64,000 bases of DNA, taken from positions 91,999-155,998 of the forward strand of contig CAAFTU010000071.1 of NCBI GenBank assembly GCA_900766005.1, written 5' to 3'. The position numbers and the translations under genes were made by a program. The notes under the pieces are model-generated. The model was given only the letters and a program-made list of their open reading frames with translations. It had not been told where the DNA came from and did no database searches. The DNA is from an uncultured Bacteroides sp. (lineage in GTDB: Bacteria > Bacteroidota > Bacteroidia > Bacteroidales > Bacteroidaceae). Numbering within the stretch: the first letter of the stretch is position 1; the number at the start of each line of letters is the position of its first letter. Shown here piece by piece: positions 1 to 8,649 of this stretch.

Positions 1-138
1 TTTTCAAAAGCGTCTAATTCCATAAATTAGATTATTATTTTGAAATATAGAATTATCTGCTTATCTTCACGATTTGTTTATATGCACTTCATCGGTACTC
101 ACAACGAATATGATAAGATAGATTGCTCTAATATTTAG
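1..138 (+). pseudogene. higB toxin remnant (C-terminal end, cut by window edge)
   Basis: The frame ending at the TAG of 136-138 encodes FIGTHNEYDKID, which matches the conserved C-terminal end of HigB-type mRNA interferase toxins. It lies 4 bases before higA, the usual toxin-first order. The same frame has a TAG at 28-30, and the residues before it do not follow the HigB pattern well, so the toxin is probably broken, or a frameshift lies near the left edge. Only about 36 codons are open. The call rests on the short motif and the position next to higA; the rest of the gene would lie left of the window. Confidence 0.55.
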
Positions 139-142
139 GATT

Positions 143-508
143 ATGACAAAGATACAAAATCAAAGCCAATATGAATGGGCTGTGAAAAGAGTGGAAGAGC
201 TTCTGCCATTGGTGAAAGATGATACTCCATTGAATGACCCGAACAGTATAGAATTGGAACTTCTGTCTAATTTAGTTGCTGATTATTCTGAAGAACATTT
301 CTCTTTAGGAGAACCTTCACTTGTCGATGTTCTCAAGCTTCGTATGTTTGAAATGGGGTTGAACCAAAAGTCACTTGCTGAATTAATAGGTGTTAGTCCT
401 TCGCGTCTCAGTGATTACATTTCAGGAAAATGTGAACCAACCCTGAAAGTTGCGAGAGAAATAAGCCGGAAGTTGAATATTGATGCCAATATAGTATTGG
501 GAGTATAA
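143..508 (+). CDS. higA: HigA-family antitoxin, HTH XRE type
   Basis: A 121-residue DNA-binding antitoxin of the HigBA type II family. The N-terminal half is the acidic toxin-interaction region common in Bacteroidales HigA. The C-terminal half (about residues 58-118) is a Cro/C1-type helix-turn-helix with the pattern LNQKSLAELIG-VSPSRLSDYISGK. Length is normal for the family. In this family it neutralises HigB and represses its own operon. Here the toxin upstream seems damaged, so this may be an orphan antitoxin. A 90-bp copy of its early part lies just downstream. Confidence 0.88.
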   Translation: MTKIQNQSQYEWAVKRVEELLPLVKDDTPLNDPNSIELELLSNLVADYSEEHFSLGEPSLVDVLKLRMFEMGLNQKSLAELIGVSPSRLSDYISGKCEPTLKVAREISRKLNIDANIVLGV

Positions 509-531
509 GGGAATGAATAGCCCTTTAGCAT

Positions 532-621
532 TGCCATTGGTGAAAGTTGATACTCCATTGAATGACCCGAACAGTATAGAATTGGAACTTCTGTCTAATT
601 TAGTTGCTGATTATTCTGAAG
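532..621 (+). pseudogene. Duplicated 90-bp fragment of higA
   Basis: Positions 532-621 repeat 204-293 inside higA with one difference in 90 bases (AAAGTTGA here, AAAGATGA in the gene). The copy starts 24 bases after the higA stop and covers codons of the acidic N-terminal region only. It has no start codon or HTH. This is a recent partial tandem duplication, or the scar of recombination between two related antitoxin genes. Confidence 0.85.
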
Positions 622-933
622 TCGTATCTACATTTTAGGTTCAAAGTTCGTGAAAGACATTCTTACCTTTTACTATGAAATTCTCCCTGTTGGGAATACT
701 CAGAATCTTTATTCGTAGACGATGCATATGCCGAACATACAAGTTTGTAAAAGAAGTTGAAACTTACTCTTTTTTTTATGCCAAAGCCCCGATTTTTACA
801 AATTGGGGCTTTGGTATTACCTAAAGAAAATGTATCTTTAGGCATATTTGATATGTTTGGAGGAAGTGCATATAGAGAAAATCCTGACTATACAATATGG
901 AGACGATAATGTAAAATTGATAACAAGAAAATT
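622..933. other. Gene-free stretch with a hairpin
   Basis: I see no convincing gene here. The minus-strand frame at 663-845 has no family features. The stretch holds the hairpin at 781-814, and a TAnnTTTG-type -7 element (TATGTTTG, 852-859) on the plus strand that could serve the next gene but lacks a clear -33 partner. Confidence 0.5.
781..814. other. Strong 15-bp hairpin of uncertain role
   Basis: CCAAAGCCCCGATTT pairs with AAATTGGGGCTTTGG over 15 positions (one G-U) around a TTAC loop. A run of eight T lies before it on the plus strand, but no T run follows it on either strand, so it is not a standard intrinsic terminator. It may be a relic terminator or an RNA structure in the leader of the next gene. 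Confidence 0.6.
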
Positions 934-1758
934 ATGAAAAGATTTTTATTTATATCTATTCTATCGTTGTGCTTTAGCACAATTTGCTCATGCGCATGCT
1001 TAGATGAAATTAAAACGTTTTATACGAGTTATATGATGAATCTTTTAAAGAATGATTCAAATAATATAGCATTATGTAAAATGTATTTAACCGATGGACT
1101 ATTAACTAAAGTTCAAAGAATGGTAAATACAAGTGGCGTTGATCCAATAATACGTTCGCAAGATGTAAATGACGATGCAATTAGAACTTTAAATGTAAGA
1201 AATATTGCAGATAGTTGGTATATGGTAAGTTATCTTTGGAATGAAAAAGATAGTACTACTGTAATTAAAATTCCATTAAAAGTGGAAAATGTTGGTGGGA
1301 AGTGTAAGATTGCGTATATTACTCCTGTTCAGAATGGAGTTCAATATGGAGATGAACTGCTATCTTATTGTGAGAATATGAAAGCATGTAAAGTAGATGA
1401 GGCTTCGGAAAAAACATTTGTAGAAAGCTTTTATAAAGTTTATATTGCATCATATTGTACTATGTGTAAAGATGTAAATGCGAAATTGTCAACTTTACGT
1501 TTATCTAATTTGTCACATAAAGTTTTGGAACAATTTGCAAAAGCAGAATTAGAAAATCAAAAGGATGGTTTTAATGGATATGATCTTTTAATTAATAACT
1601 TTGATTTCGACTGTATGTGGTGTAAAAGTCTTAAATTTGTTCAGTTAGGAAATGATGACTTTCAAATCTCCTATCAGGTAGGAAGTAAAACTTATGAAAT
1701 AATTGTTACCATTAAAAAACAAAATAATAGATATTTGATTGATAAGATATCGTTCTGA
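934..1758 (+). CDS. Secreted protein with two DUF3828-like domains
   Basis: 274 residues. An N-terminal hydrophobic segment (about 3-19) ends in a cysteine-rich ICSCAC stretch, so it is exported and possibly a lipoprotein. Two similar domains follow, each opening with an FY-x-x-Y pattern (FYTSYM near residue 29; FYKVYIASY near 166) and ending in beta strands. This resembles the DUF3828 family of Bacteroidales secreted proteins. Function is unknown. The gene is AT-rich like its neighbours and stands alone on the plus strand. The DUF3828 assignment is from pattern only. Confidence 0.65.
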   Translation: MKRFLFISILSLCFSTICSCACLDEIKTFYTSYMMNLLKNDSNNIALCKMYLTDGLLTKVQRMVNTSGVDPIIRSQDVNDDAIRTLNVRNIADSWYMVSYLWNEKDSTTVIKIPLKVENVGGKCKIAYITPVQNGVQYGDELLSYCENMKACKVDEASEKTFVESFYKVYIASYCTMCKDVNAKLSTLRLSNLSHKVLEQFAKAELENQKDGFNGYDLLINNFDFDCMWCKSLKFVQLGNDDFQISYQVGSKTYEIIVTIKKQNNRYLIDKISF

Positions 1759-1914
1759 ATGAAAGGGACATTCTCAAATAAATTATAATCTTTTTGTTTG
1801 AAGGTAACACTGGGTTAAGTAAATTTTCAGACATGGCAAACGTAGGCGTTAAATTATAATGTAGCGTATTATTTAACCTTTTTCTTGACATGCAAAAATA
1901 AGATTTATCTAACA

Positions 1915-1922
1915 TAACTTTG
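1915..1922 (+). promoter_or_regulatory. Bacteroides -7 element close to the start codon
   Basis: TAACTTTG fits TAnnTTTG and ends 6 bases before the ATG at 1929. A transcript starting the usual few bases downstream would have almost no leader. No good -33 element lies at 19-20 bp spacing; a TTG at 1885-1887 is too far upstream. It may be chance. Confidence 0.35.
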
Positions 1923-1928
1923 TCTATT

Positions 1929-2849
1929 ATGAAAACATTCTTAAAAAATAAAAAATATATACTTTTTATCTTTCTTCAATCTTTCCTTGTTAGTTTTATA
2001 GCAACTCCTCTTCGAGGGTATAATTTTGAATGGAGCTCTTTTGCCGGTTTTCTGGTTTATTGTATATATACATGGTTTGCCATCCATCGATATCGTAATT
2101 ATCTGTCACCTGCCCGTATAGTCTTAATCACTCTTGTTGGTTTAAGCATATTGGAGTTACCTGTTCGTATCATTTACTTTAATAGTACTTTCTTTAGCTT
2201 ACCTGATTTCCTTATGAGAATAGCAGGTGTTTTATGTGCATATTTTTGCCATTCCCGCCAAAGAAGTATTCAAGTAGCATGTCTTTCAATAGGATTTTTA
2301 GTTAATATATTTATGAGTTTCGGTATTTTCCATCCGATGAGTGGGTGGGACATGTGGATGAATAAAGTAAATACAGGACATTTTATACCTACTATATCAC
2401 CCACTACATTAAGACAAGATTTTTGGAAAGATGCAATCAATGATCAGCGTATTTCATTGGCAGAACACCATAAAGGGAAGGTTACACTGATTGAATTTTG
2501 GACCGAATCTTGTGGAGTATGCTGGAGTGGTTTTCCTCGGTTGCAGCAACTGCATGATAAATATTGTAACCATCCTCAAATACTTATTTCTTCTGTTCAC
2601 GTAGCATATAATAAAGCCAATCGAAATAATGTCTCAGCCAGTCACATGTTGCAACAGAAAAACTACACCTTTCCTGTGTATAGTATTCCGGCTACGAGTT
2701 CCATCTTAAAGGAATTAGATATCAAATCTTTTCCTCGTTTTATTTTGCTTGATACACAAGGAAGAGTTGTAATGAATGGTGGTTTTAATCTTCAGTTGAT
2801 TGAAGAAAAAATTGGAGAACTTACTAGAGATGTCCAGATAAGTGACTAA
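1929..2849 (+). CDS. Membrane-anchored TlpA-like thioredoxin
   Basis: 306 residues from the ATG at 1929. A TTG three codons earlier (1920) is possible, but ATG followed by MKTFLKNKK is more likely. Residues 1-135 form about five hydrophobic segments. The C-terminal part (about 155-295) is a TlpA/AhpC-type thioredoxin fold with active site C195-G-V-C198 in ESCGVCW, followed by a SFPRFILLD cis-proline region. The domain probably faces the periplasm and reduces or exchanges disulfides of exported proteins. Its 3' end overlaps the convergent gene by 26 bp. A membrane domain joined to a TlpA-like domain is seen in Bacteroidales, but the partner protein is unknown. Confidence 0.8.
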   Translation: MKTFLKNKKYILFIFLQSFLVSFIATPLRGYNFEWSSFAGFLVYCIYTWFAIHRYRNYLSPARIVLITLVGLSILELPVRIIYFNSTFFSLPDFLMRIAGVLCAYFCHSRQRSIQVACLSIGFLVNIFMSFGIFHPMSGWDMWMNKVNTGHFIPTISPTTLRQDFWKDAINDQRISLAEHHKGKVTLIEFWTESCGVCWSGFPRLQQLHDKYCNHPQILISSVHVAYNKANRNNVSASHMLQQKNYTFPVYSIPATSSILKELDIKSFPRFILLDTQGRVVMNGGFNLQLIEEKIGELTRDVQISD

Positions 2850-3384
2850 TATCATCAGTCTGATACTTTAGTTCATATAAGTCATATATATCAAAGTCAA
2901 TGAAATATTTGACGTGTTGAATGTTCTTACTATCTTTATTAAAAAAGGCTTTATCGTTTTTGATCATAGCTTTTTCAAAATGTTCTATTTGTCTTACAGG
3001 TATTTTTATAGATTTATCAAACGAGATCATTATCCATTTCAGCTCCCCACTGCATAATTCATAATACAGGGATAATGTTATGTAACAGTCTTTAGTTGTG
3101 ATACTTCCTTGAATATAGGGTAAAAGGTATTTTTGAATATAATCTTTTTTATTTACAAGTGTTCGATTGGGCCATAATTTATATTTTACAATTAATTCAA
3201 TTGAACTTGGAGCAGTGCTATCAAAAGGAACTCCATTTCTATATATAAAAATCTTATTATCAATAGTGTCTGTGATGTAAGTAGCTGCTGCTCTTTGCTT
3301 CTGTGGGATACTTACCGTTTCTTGGCTCATTATACTTAACGTGAGCATTAGAAATATACCAGTTAAATAAATTATCTTTACCAT
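2824..3384 (-). CDS. Secreted protein, DUF5043-like, paralogue 1
   Basis: 186 residues with a signal peptide ending near SIMSQ. It is paralogous to the next upstream gene (3527-4060): both contain YK-x-WP-x-RTLV, LYYEL-x-SG-x-LKWI, IP-x-x-x-IE-x-FEKAM and a terminal ELKYQTD. The overall pattern resembles DUF5043-type secreted proteins of Bacteroides, but I cannot confirm the family. Compared with its paralogue it runs six residues further past the shared ELKYQTD end, into the 3' end of the thioredoxin gene. Function unknown. Confidence 0.7.
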   Translation of the reverse strand: MVKIIYLTGIFLMLTLSIMSQETVSIPQKQRAAATYITDTIDNKIFIYRNGVPFDSTAPSSIELIVKYKLWPNRTLVNKKDYIQKYLLPYIQGSITTKDCYITLSLYYELCSGELKWIMISFDKSIKIPVRQIEHFEKAMIKNDKAFFNKDSKNIQHVKYFIDFDIYDLYELKYQTDDISHLSGHL

Positions 3385-3526
3385 ATTGATTGTGCTTAGT
3401 AATTAATTTCTTAAATAAATGGTTTTCATACATTCACAAATAAAACTATAATATATATTGATAACACTCACTTATACTACTCTGTCGTAAAAATCTGATT
3501 CAATCAAGTTTGTTCTTAAACTTTTT

Positions 3527-4060
3527 TCAGTCGGATGATTCATCAGTCTGATACTTCAGTTCATTTAAATCATAGTCAGTCCAAACTTGAAAAAAATCAA
3601 TATCCGTAATTCCCTCCGTACTTCGGTTGAATATTGCTTTATCATCTTTCATCATGGCCTTTTCAAATCGTTCAATGGACTTTATGGGAATTGTTATTGA
3701 ATTATCATGATAAATCGCTATCCATTTTAAATTTCCTGAAGACAATTCATAATAAAGGCGCATAGATAAATAGGAGTTTTTAGTTGTTATTTCTCCATTG
3801 ATATATGGTAAAATAAATTTTTTTACATATTCTTTCTCATCAACAAGTGTCCTTTTAGGCCATATTTTGTATTTTTTAGCCGCTACGTCCGGACTTGGAG
3901 CTTTACTATTAAATGGGATTCCTTTTCTGAAAATAAATTTCGAATCATCTGATTCGATTATCTCATACGTTTCAGTTTCTCCTTTTTCGTATGATATTTC
4001 TTGTGCCATGATATTTAAGGCCAAAAACAGTAACACTATAATACAATATATCGTTTTCAT
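3527..4060 (-). CDS. Secreted protein, DUF5043-like, paralogue 2
   Basis: 177 residues with a signal peptide (MKTIYCIIVLLFLALNIMAQ). The mature part shares blocks with the downstream gene at 2824-3384, including a near-identical 3' end at DNA level, so the pair arose by tandem duplication. No catalytic motif is visible. The spacing of 142 bp between the two suggests each may have its own signals. Likely exported to the periplasm or surface; role unknown. Confidence 0.7.
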   Translation of the reverse strand: MKTIYCIIVLLFLALNIMAQEISYEKGETETYEIIESDDSKFIFRKGIPFNSKAPSPDVAAKKYKIWPKRTLVDEKEYVKKFILPYINGEITTKNSYLSMRLYYELSSGNLKWIAIYHDNSITIPIKSIERFEKAMMKDDKAIFNRSTEGITDIDFFQVWTDYDLNELKYQTDESSD

Positions 4061-4135
4061 ATTTTCATCCTTTGGTTTTAATGTTTTTACAAGTTTAAGT
4101 GCTTTTTTATAGCAGTAGTGCCGTAGGATTATAAT

Positions 4136-4450
4136 TTACGTCTTTGCTATATCTTTATTCTTTATGAGTTTTTTGTGAATTATACAGAAAAATGAAAAAT
4201 TAAGTTTCCTGTCTATTTTATTGGTTAATACAATATTTTCAAAGCGGAGATTAGTAATACAAAACGACAGAAGATATGCGTTTAGAGAAGAACAAATAAC
4301 TAATAATCCAGACATCTTTGACATCATTACACATATAATGAAGAATGACAGTTGCATGCTGTTTAGAACGTCATTAATAGGATAAAACAGTAAACTTACG
4401 AGAAGCATACTGCTAATCAGAGATACTATGTATCTTAGTGTTATAGCCAT
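4136..4450 (-). CDS. Hypothetical small membrane protein (doubtful)
   Basis: 104 residues with two hydrophobic segments (about 8-23 and 34-66) and a basic C-terminal tail. I recognise no family. Base composition matches the AT-rich surroundings, so an open frame of this length could be chance. It lies 75 bp upstream of the paralogue pair on the same strand. Confidence 0.3.
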   Translation of the reverse strand: MAITLRYIVSLISSMLLVSLLFYPINDVLNSMQLSFFIICVMMSKMSGLLVICSSLNAYLLSFCITNLRFENIVLTNKIDRKLNFSFFCIIHKKLIKNKDIAKT

Positions 4451-4801
4451 TTATGCATAAGATAAAGATGTCAATTTCATGCATGTTGTACTATTAGATT
4501 ATTTGTCACAAAAATCTTGTTTTTTCTTGATTATCAAAATTCTTCTTTGATAAAAAACGTTTAGTTACAAACTCGTTCTTATCATTCATTCTCAGTAGAA
4601 ATCGAAAACCAGATTATTACTGCGCGCTTTGATATAGCTTCTAATAGTAATGAACGAATTTGGACAATCACATATGAGTCGTCATGTGCTCTATGAATAA
4701 TACTTCTAAATGGCTAAACTATCTTCATTTATTGATGGTTAGCAGTTGTTTTATATTAGTGTGTACGAATTCAAAATGAGATGAGTTTTTCAAGATATTT
4801 G
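4451..4801. other. Gene-free AT-rich stretch
   Basis: No gene can be supported. A 43-codon open stretch on the plus strand (4565-4696) reads like protein (ENQIITARFD, ERIWTITYES) but has no start codon and no recognised relatives. It may be a gene remnant. Confidence 0.4.
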
Positions 4802-4845
4802 AAAAAGAATTGCAATCGTCATCGAAGCGGTTGCAATTCTTTTTT
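4802..4845 (-). terminator. Intrinsic terminator after the thioredoxin operon
   Basis: GAATTGCAATCG and CGGTTGCAATTC form a 12-bp stem with a 9-base loop; flanking A and T runs extend it. It sits 6-49 bases beyond the stop of the 4851-6017 gene and has a T run on both strands, so it could end transcription both ways. Confidence 0.85.
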
Positions 4846-4850
4846 GTGAG

Positions 4851-6017
4851 TTACAAAGATAAAATTTCTTCATTCAGTTTGTGAACTTGTTTGGTATCCC
4901 CTTTGGCTGCATATAGATTAGCTTTCAGTTTGAGCCATATTCGATATCCTTTTTTGTCTGTAGAAGCAGGTTTGATTTTATCTGCCCATTCCAGCCCCAT
5001 ATTTAAAGCCTTGGTGTCCTTACTTTCACTTAGGTATGTCAAGTTGAGCCAGATAAAATAGAAGCGGTTTTGTGGGTTTAAGCCTCCTTTCTTATCTACA
5101 GCTTCAAGTGATTTTAGCATGGCCCTGTAATCCCCTTTCTGCACACAGTCTATCATGGCAATCTGTGCTTTATAGAAATCGCTGTTTACTCCGTTGTATG
5201 TTTGTACATAGTTTTGAAGTCTTTTGAAATCTTTCTTTGCAAATTCTTGCTCGGGGATTCTTTTCCTACGTATAAACCTGAAAATAGCTTGCTGGTATAG
5301 TGTGCTCATTTTCTGGTTCACTGCTTCCTTTCCTACTGTTTGTTCAAATGCGGCTGACTCTTTATAGAGGTAGTCAAAAGCAGGTGTATAGACGTTGTCG
5401 GTGTGTGCCGACAAGAGTTGCCAGTTCTTTTCGCTATGCCGCTGCTCATCGGGTTGAAGGGAGAGGTATTCTTGCAGGATGCTGTCTCTTTGGCTGATGA
5501 GTGATGCCGCTTTCAGGCTATTCAAGTAGGTCATAGCAGCTTCAGTGTTTTGTTTGTCAGTCTGATATCGCAGACTACAGCCCTTTAAGTTCAAATGGGG
5601 ATTGAGTGCCTTCTTCCCTTCTTCTATGAGTTTTGTTGGTTCTACATAGCCCACTACGCGGTTCAGTACTTCTTGGGTGTGAGGGTCGATGAAGAGTAGG
5701 GTAGGCATGGCGCTCACTTTGTATTTGCGTCCCACTTTTTTTCCTTCTCTTTCCACGTCCATTTTCAGACTGACATAATGTTCATTGAAAAAATCGCCTG
5801 CTGATTTGTCGGGAAATACTTTTTTTGCCAATTGTTTACAAGGACCGCACCAGGTGGTGTAGCAGTCAATGAACACCAACTTTTTTTCCGTCTTTGCTTT
5901 TTCAAGGGTCTGGGTGAAATCAGAAGTTTCAAAACGGATACCTTGTGCAGTGATTGGTGTAATTGCGGCGACACAAAGTGCCGCCGCAATGCTAAGTTTA
6001 TGAAATGTGTGTAGCAT
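4851..6017 (-). CDS. Secreted thioredoxin-fold protein
   Basis: 388 residues. Signal peptide to about residue 25 (ITAQ), then a thioredoxin domain (about 30-135) with active site C57-G-P-C60 in YTTWCGPCK and cis-proline in VSAMPTLLFI. The remaining 250 residues look alpha-helical and repeat-like, without a known motif. It is the last gene of the minus-strand operon, 2 bp after the PKD-like lipoprotein, so probably translationally coupled. In this position it may keep surface or periplasmic partners reduced. A linked thioredoxin is recurrent in SusCD/DUF4843/PKD loci as I recall them. Confidence 0.85.
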   Translation of the reverse strand: MLHTFHKLSIAAALCVAAITPITAQGIRFETSDFTQTLEKAKTEKKLVFIDCYTTWCGPCKQLAKKVFPDKSAGDFFNEHYVSLKMDVEREGKKVGRKYKVSAMPTLLFIDPHTQEVLNRVVGYVEPTKLIEEGKKALNPHLNLKGCSLRYQTDKQNTEAAMTYLNSLKAASLISQRDSILQEYLSLQPDEQRHSEKNWQLLSAHTDNVYTPAFDYLYKESAAFEQTVGKEAVNQKMSTLYQQAIFRFIRRKRIPEQEFAKKDFKRLQNYVQTYNGVNSDFYKAQIAMIDCVQKGDYRAMLKSLEAVDKKGGLNPQNRFYFIWLNLTYLSESKDTKALNMGLEWADKIKPASTDKKGYRIWLKLKANLYAAKGDTKQVHKLNEEILSL

Positions 6018-6019
6018 AT

Positions 6020-7768
6020 TTATCTCTTTTCTTTATATGTTACGTCCACGATTCGTGCAAATCCTTTATATTCCCAGATACGGTCTTCCATTTCTCCGTT
6101 TTCAGAATTCTGACCTTTATCTTGCTTGAGTGTCAAATCTAATCCTCTTGTTCCTACTTTGTAAAATCTTAATACACCACCATTGTTGTCGGTTGCTGCT
6201 GTGTTGTAGGAACCTACCATCAGTTCTTTGGTTCGTTCAATGTAAATCTGGCGTGTAAGTTCATCTTTGCTCTTGAGGAATGAACCCATATTCAACATCG
6301 ATCCTACACCAAATGGGTCTTCGTAGATGTTAAATTTCAGCAGGGTCACTTCTTCACCTTCCGGTAAGGTTACAGCTTCCTTCTCTTCTTTGGTTGCTAC
6401 GTTGTATGAATATACTTTATTCTTGTAAGCGTAGTAGATGATAGGGTACTGGGAACTGGCTGCAAAGTGGGTAGCGTCTTTGAAGTGAGTGGCTTGAATA
6501 TCCGTATATGCTGCTACTTGTTCAAATTGACCTTCAAGGGTAATTCGAACTACATAAACGTGTCTCTTGTCTCCATCTTTCATAATGCTGTATATCTGAT
6601 TGTCGTTTGCAGTACTGAGCATTGTGACGAGTTCCATATTTCCAGTCTTGTAGCTGAATTTTTTATTTTCCGGATCTTCTAATGGAGTGCAAATCTGAGT
6701 TCTACCGTTTTTGTCTCCCATTGTAGTGGCTCCAACTCCATCCCATCCTATAAACCGGTGGTTGTCGATGTCATACAATAGCGCTGCACCATAGTAAGGA
6801 GCGGTATCAGGGCCATTTAATGAACGTCCGATGTGTGGGGCTACCCGGTATTCGGGATCTTCTCCCCGGACCGGTGTGTTGACTGCAAATTCAAAAGCAC
6901 CGCCTCCTTGCAACATAAACCAAGCAAATACATTCCCTTCTTCTGATACAGCTAATGCTCCACATTTTCTTCCGAATGAATAGTTGAAAATACTTGGATT
7001 AGGTTGTACTGGTATTGTAACAAAATCAATCAGATGCTCTTTGGTGGGTGCTAAAAAGCGATTATTTACTACTTCTTCCATAGGTTTGATTGGCATCAAC
7101 TGTCCGTCAGTACTGCTTCCACCGTCGTCAGTGGGAACAATATAAGCTCCCGTTTTGGAAAATACCATGATATCATCGCCCAAATTAGTCTTGGTTCTGA
7201 AATAGCCGATTTTTGTAGCCTGTTTCAATTCGGGCACTGCTTTGTCTATCTCTAATGCGTTGCGTACAGGGAATATTCGGCTTACAGAAACATTGGCGAG
7301 CATATCCATACGTAATTTTTCTTCCGGTCCTTCGTTGCAAAGCACCATCCATCCTTCTGAAGTCACACTTTTGACATCCAGGTTAAAGGATTGAATCGTT
7401 TTGGCTTTTGTCCGTTTGTCTGTTACAGTAAAGATGCAAGTATGATTACCCGAACCCATGTCAGCTAGTATGTTGATATCTTTTTCGTTGCACATGTCAA
7501 TCCATTTATTGTCTGCTTTCCGCTGATAGGCAAATTCGTAGTTTGGATTGTTGGCTTCTATTTCTCCGTCGATAGAGGAGATTATTTCAGGGGTCATGAC
7601 TAAGTAATCGGCTCCACTGATCAAGGCATTATATTTCGAAATACCGCTGATAAGTATGTGGTTTTCTTCACTGTAGTCATAATTACCTTTGTCCTCCGAG
7701 CAGGCCAGCAGTGTGACACATAGACTTACTCCTGCATATAAAAAGGTTATGAAGTTATTTCGTTTCAT
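6020..7768 (-). CDS. PKD-like family lipoprotein
   Basis: 582 residues. Lipoprotein signal with lipobox LLAC (cysteine near residue 23). The N-terminal third resembles the PKD-like Bacteroidales lipoprotein family (PKD_2 type): a beta-sandwich around 40-130 ending in TFNLDV-like strands, followed by EGWMVLCNE and a long beta-propeller-like part. It is probably an outer-surface ligand-binding partner of the SusCD pair in the same operon, lying 18 bp after the DUF4843 gene. Confidence 0.8.
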   Translation of the reverse strand: MKRNNFITFLYAGVSLCVTLLACSEDKGNYDYSEENHILISGISKYNALISGADYLVMTPEIISSIDGEIEANNPNYEFAYQRKADNKWIDMCNEKDINILADMGSGNHTCIFTVTDKRTKAKTIQSFNLDVKSVTSEGWMVLCNEGPEEKLRMDMLANVSVSRIFPVRNALEIDKAVPELKQATKIGYFRTKTNLGDDIMVFSKTGAYIVPTDDGGSSTDGQLMPIKPMEEVVNNRFLAPTKEHLIDFVTIPVQPNPSIFNYSFGRKCGALAVSEEGNVFAWFMLQGGGAFEFAVNTPVRGEDPEYRVAPHIGRSLNGPDTAPYYGAALLYDIDNHRFIGWDGVGATTMGDKNGRTQICTPLEDPENKKFSYKTGNMELVTMLSTANDNQIYSIMKDGDKRHVYVVRITLEGQFEQVAAYTDIQATHFKDATHFAASSQYPIIYYAYKNKVYSYNVATKEEKEAVTLPEGEEVTLLKFNIYEDPFGVGSMLNMGSFLKSKDELTRQIYIERTKELMVGSYNTAATDNNGGVLRFYKVGTRGLDLTLKQDKGQNSENGEMEDRIWEYKGFARIVDVTYKEKR

Positions 7769-7786
7769 ATTTCTGTCATATTTAAT

Positions 7787-8626
7787 TTATTCTTGAGTTG
7801 GATAATCTACTTGGTAGTCTTCGCCTAACTGCATGTAGCTTCCGTCATCGTCCAATACCGGGTTTCCTTCATTGAATCTGCGCAGCAGTTCTTTTTGCAG
7901 TTGTCTTGCGTAAAAAGGCATACGGGCTGCAGTTACTTTTCCTGTTTCGAAATGCCCCCAATCATCGTTGGTAAACCCAAAGAATGAATTGATGTATGAA
8001 TACTTGGTCGGATTCCATTCTCCAAAGTATTTTGTTGCATTTACACGGTTCCATCCTGGCAGGTTGTCGAGCGAATAAATCTCATCAATGGTGAAAGTAT
8101 AGCGCGACCCATCAATATCTTTGGCTGTCGTGTTGGCCCATGAATTGCTTGACTTGTATTTCTCTAATACAGTGAAATTTTCGTTGGGAACTAATCGGAG
8201 TGTCAACTTTAATGCTTCGTCTCTAATGGCTTTGGACCGCAAGAAGCGGACGGCAAAGTTGCCAATGTTTTCTCCGGCTTTGATTCTTAAGGTATCCAAG
8301 TCTATTTCGTAATCACGACCTTCTACCATAGTTGTGTTTTCTGCATCTACCGTTACTGTACAGTATCGGTCATGATCAGCTACTGCTCCCATCAGTTTAA
8401 CAGGAGATTTGAATACCACGTCCTTCCATACTTCAGGATCAAGACCCATAAAGGAGAACTTGGTAGATGTGGAGTAACCGGCAGAACCGTCTGCATTGGT
8501 GTATGTCTGATCTTGGAAATAGATTTTAGCATCCTCTACTTCATACAGGTCGATTGTTTCTTCGTTGCAGGCTGTAAAGGCTGCAGCAAAGGCACACATC
8601 GGTAATATCCAATTGATTTTTTTCAT
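7787..8626 (-). CDS. DUF4843 lipoprotein
   Basis: Starts at the second ATG (MKKINW); an ATG four codons upstream (8638) is possible. 279 residues. Lipobox FTAC with cysteine near residue 20, then EETIDLYEVEDAKIYFQ and a Calx-beta-like sandwich with VEGRDYEID and RIKAGE, all typical of DUF4843. It sits between SusD and the PKD-like lipoprotein in the standard order and is likely a surface-exposed accessory binding lipoprotein. Substrate unknown. Confidence 0.85.
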   Translation of the reverse strand: MKKINWILPMCAFAAAFTACNEETIDLYEVEDAKIYFQDQTYTNADGSAGYSTSTKFSFMGLDPEVWKDVVFKSPVKLMGAVADHDRYCTVTVDAENTTMVEGRDYEIDLDTLRIKAGENIGNFAVRFLRSKAIRDEALKLTLRLVPNENFTVLEKYKSSNSWANTTAKDIDGSRYTFTIDEIYSLDNLPGWNRVNATKYFGEWNPTKYSYINSFFGFTNDDWGHFETGKVTAARMPFYARQLQKELLRRFNEGNPVLDDDGSYMQLGEDYQVDYPTQE

Positions 8627-8649
8627 AATACAATTCATTCTGTTAATCG

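Noticed and set aside
781..814. Intrinsic terminator after higA
   Set aside because: The hairpin is strong but the T run is on the wrong side for both strands.
4565..4696. 43-codon protein-like stretch
   Set aside because: No start codon, no family, flanked by stops; at most a remnant.
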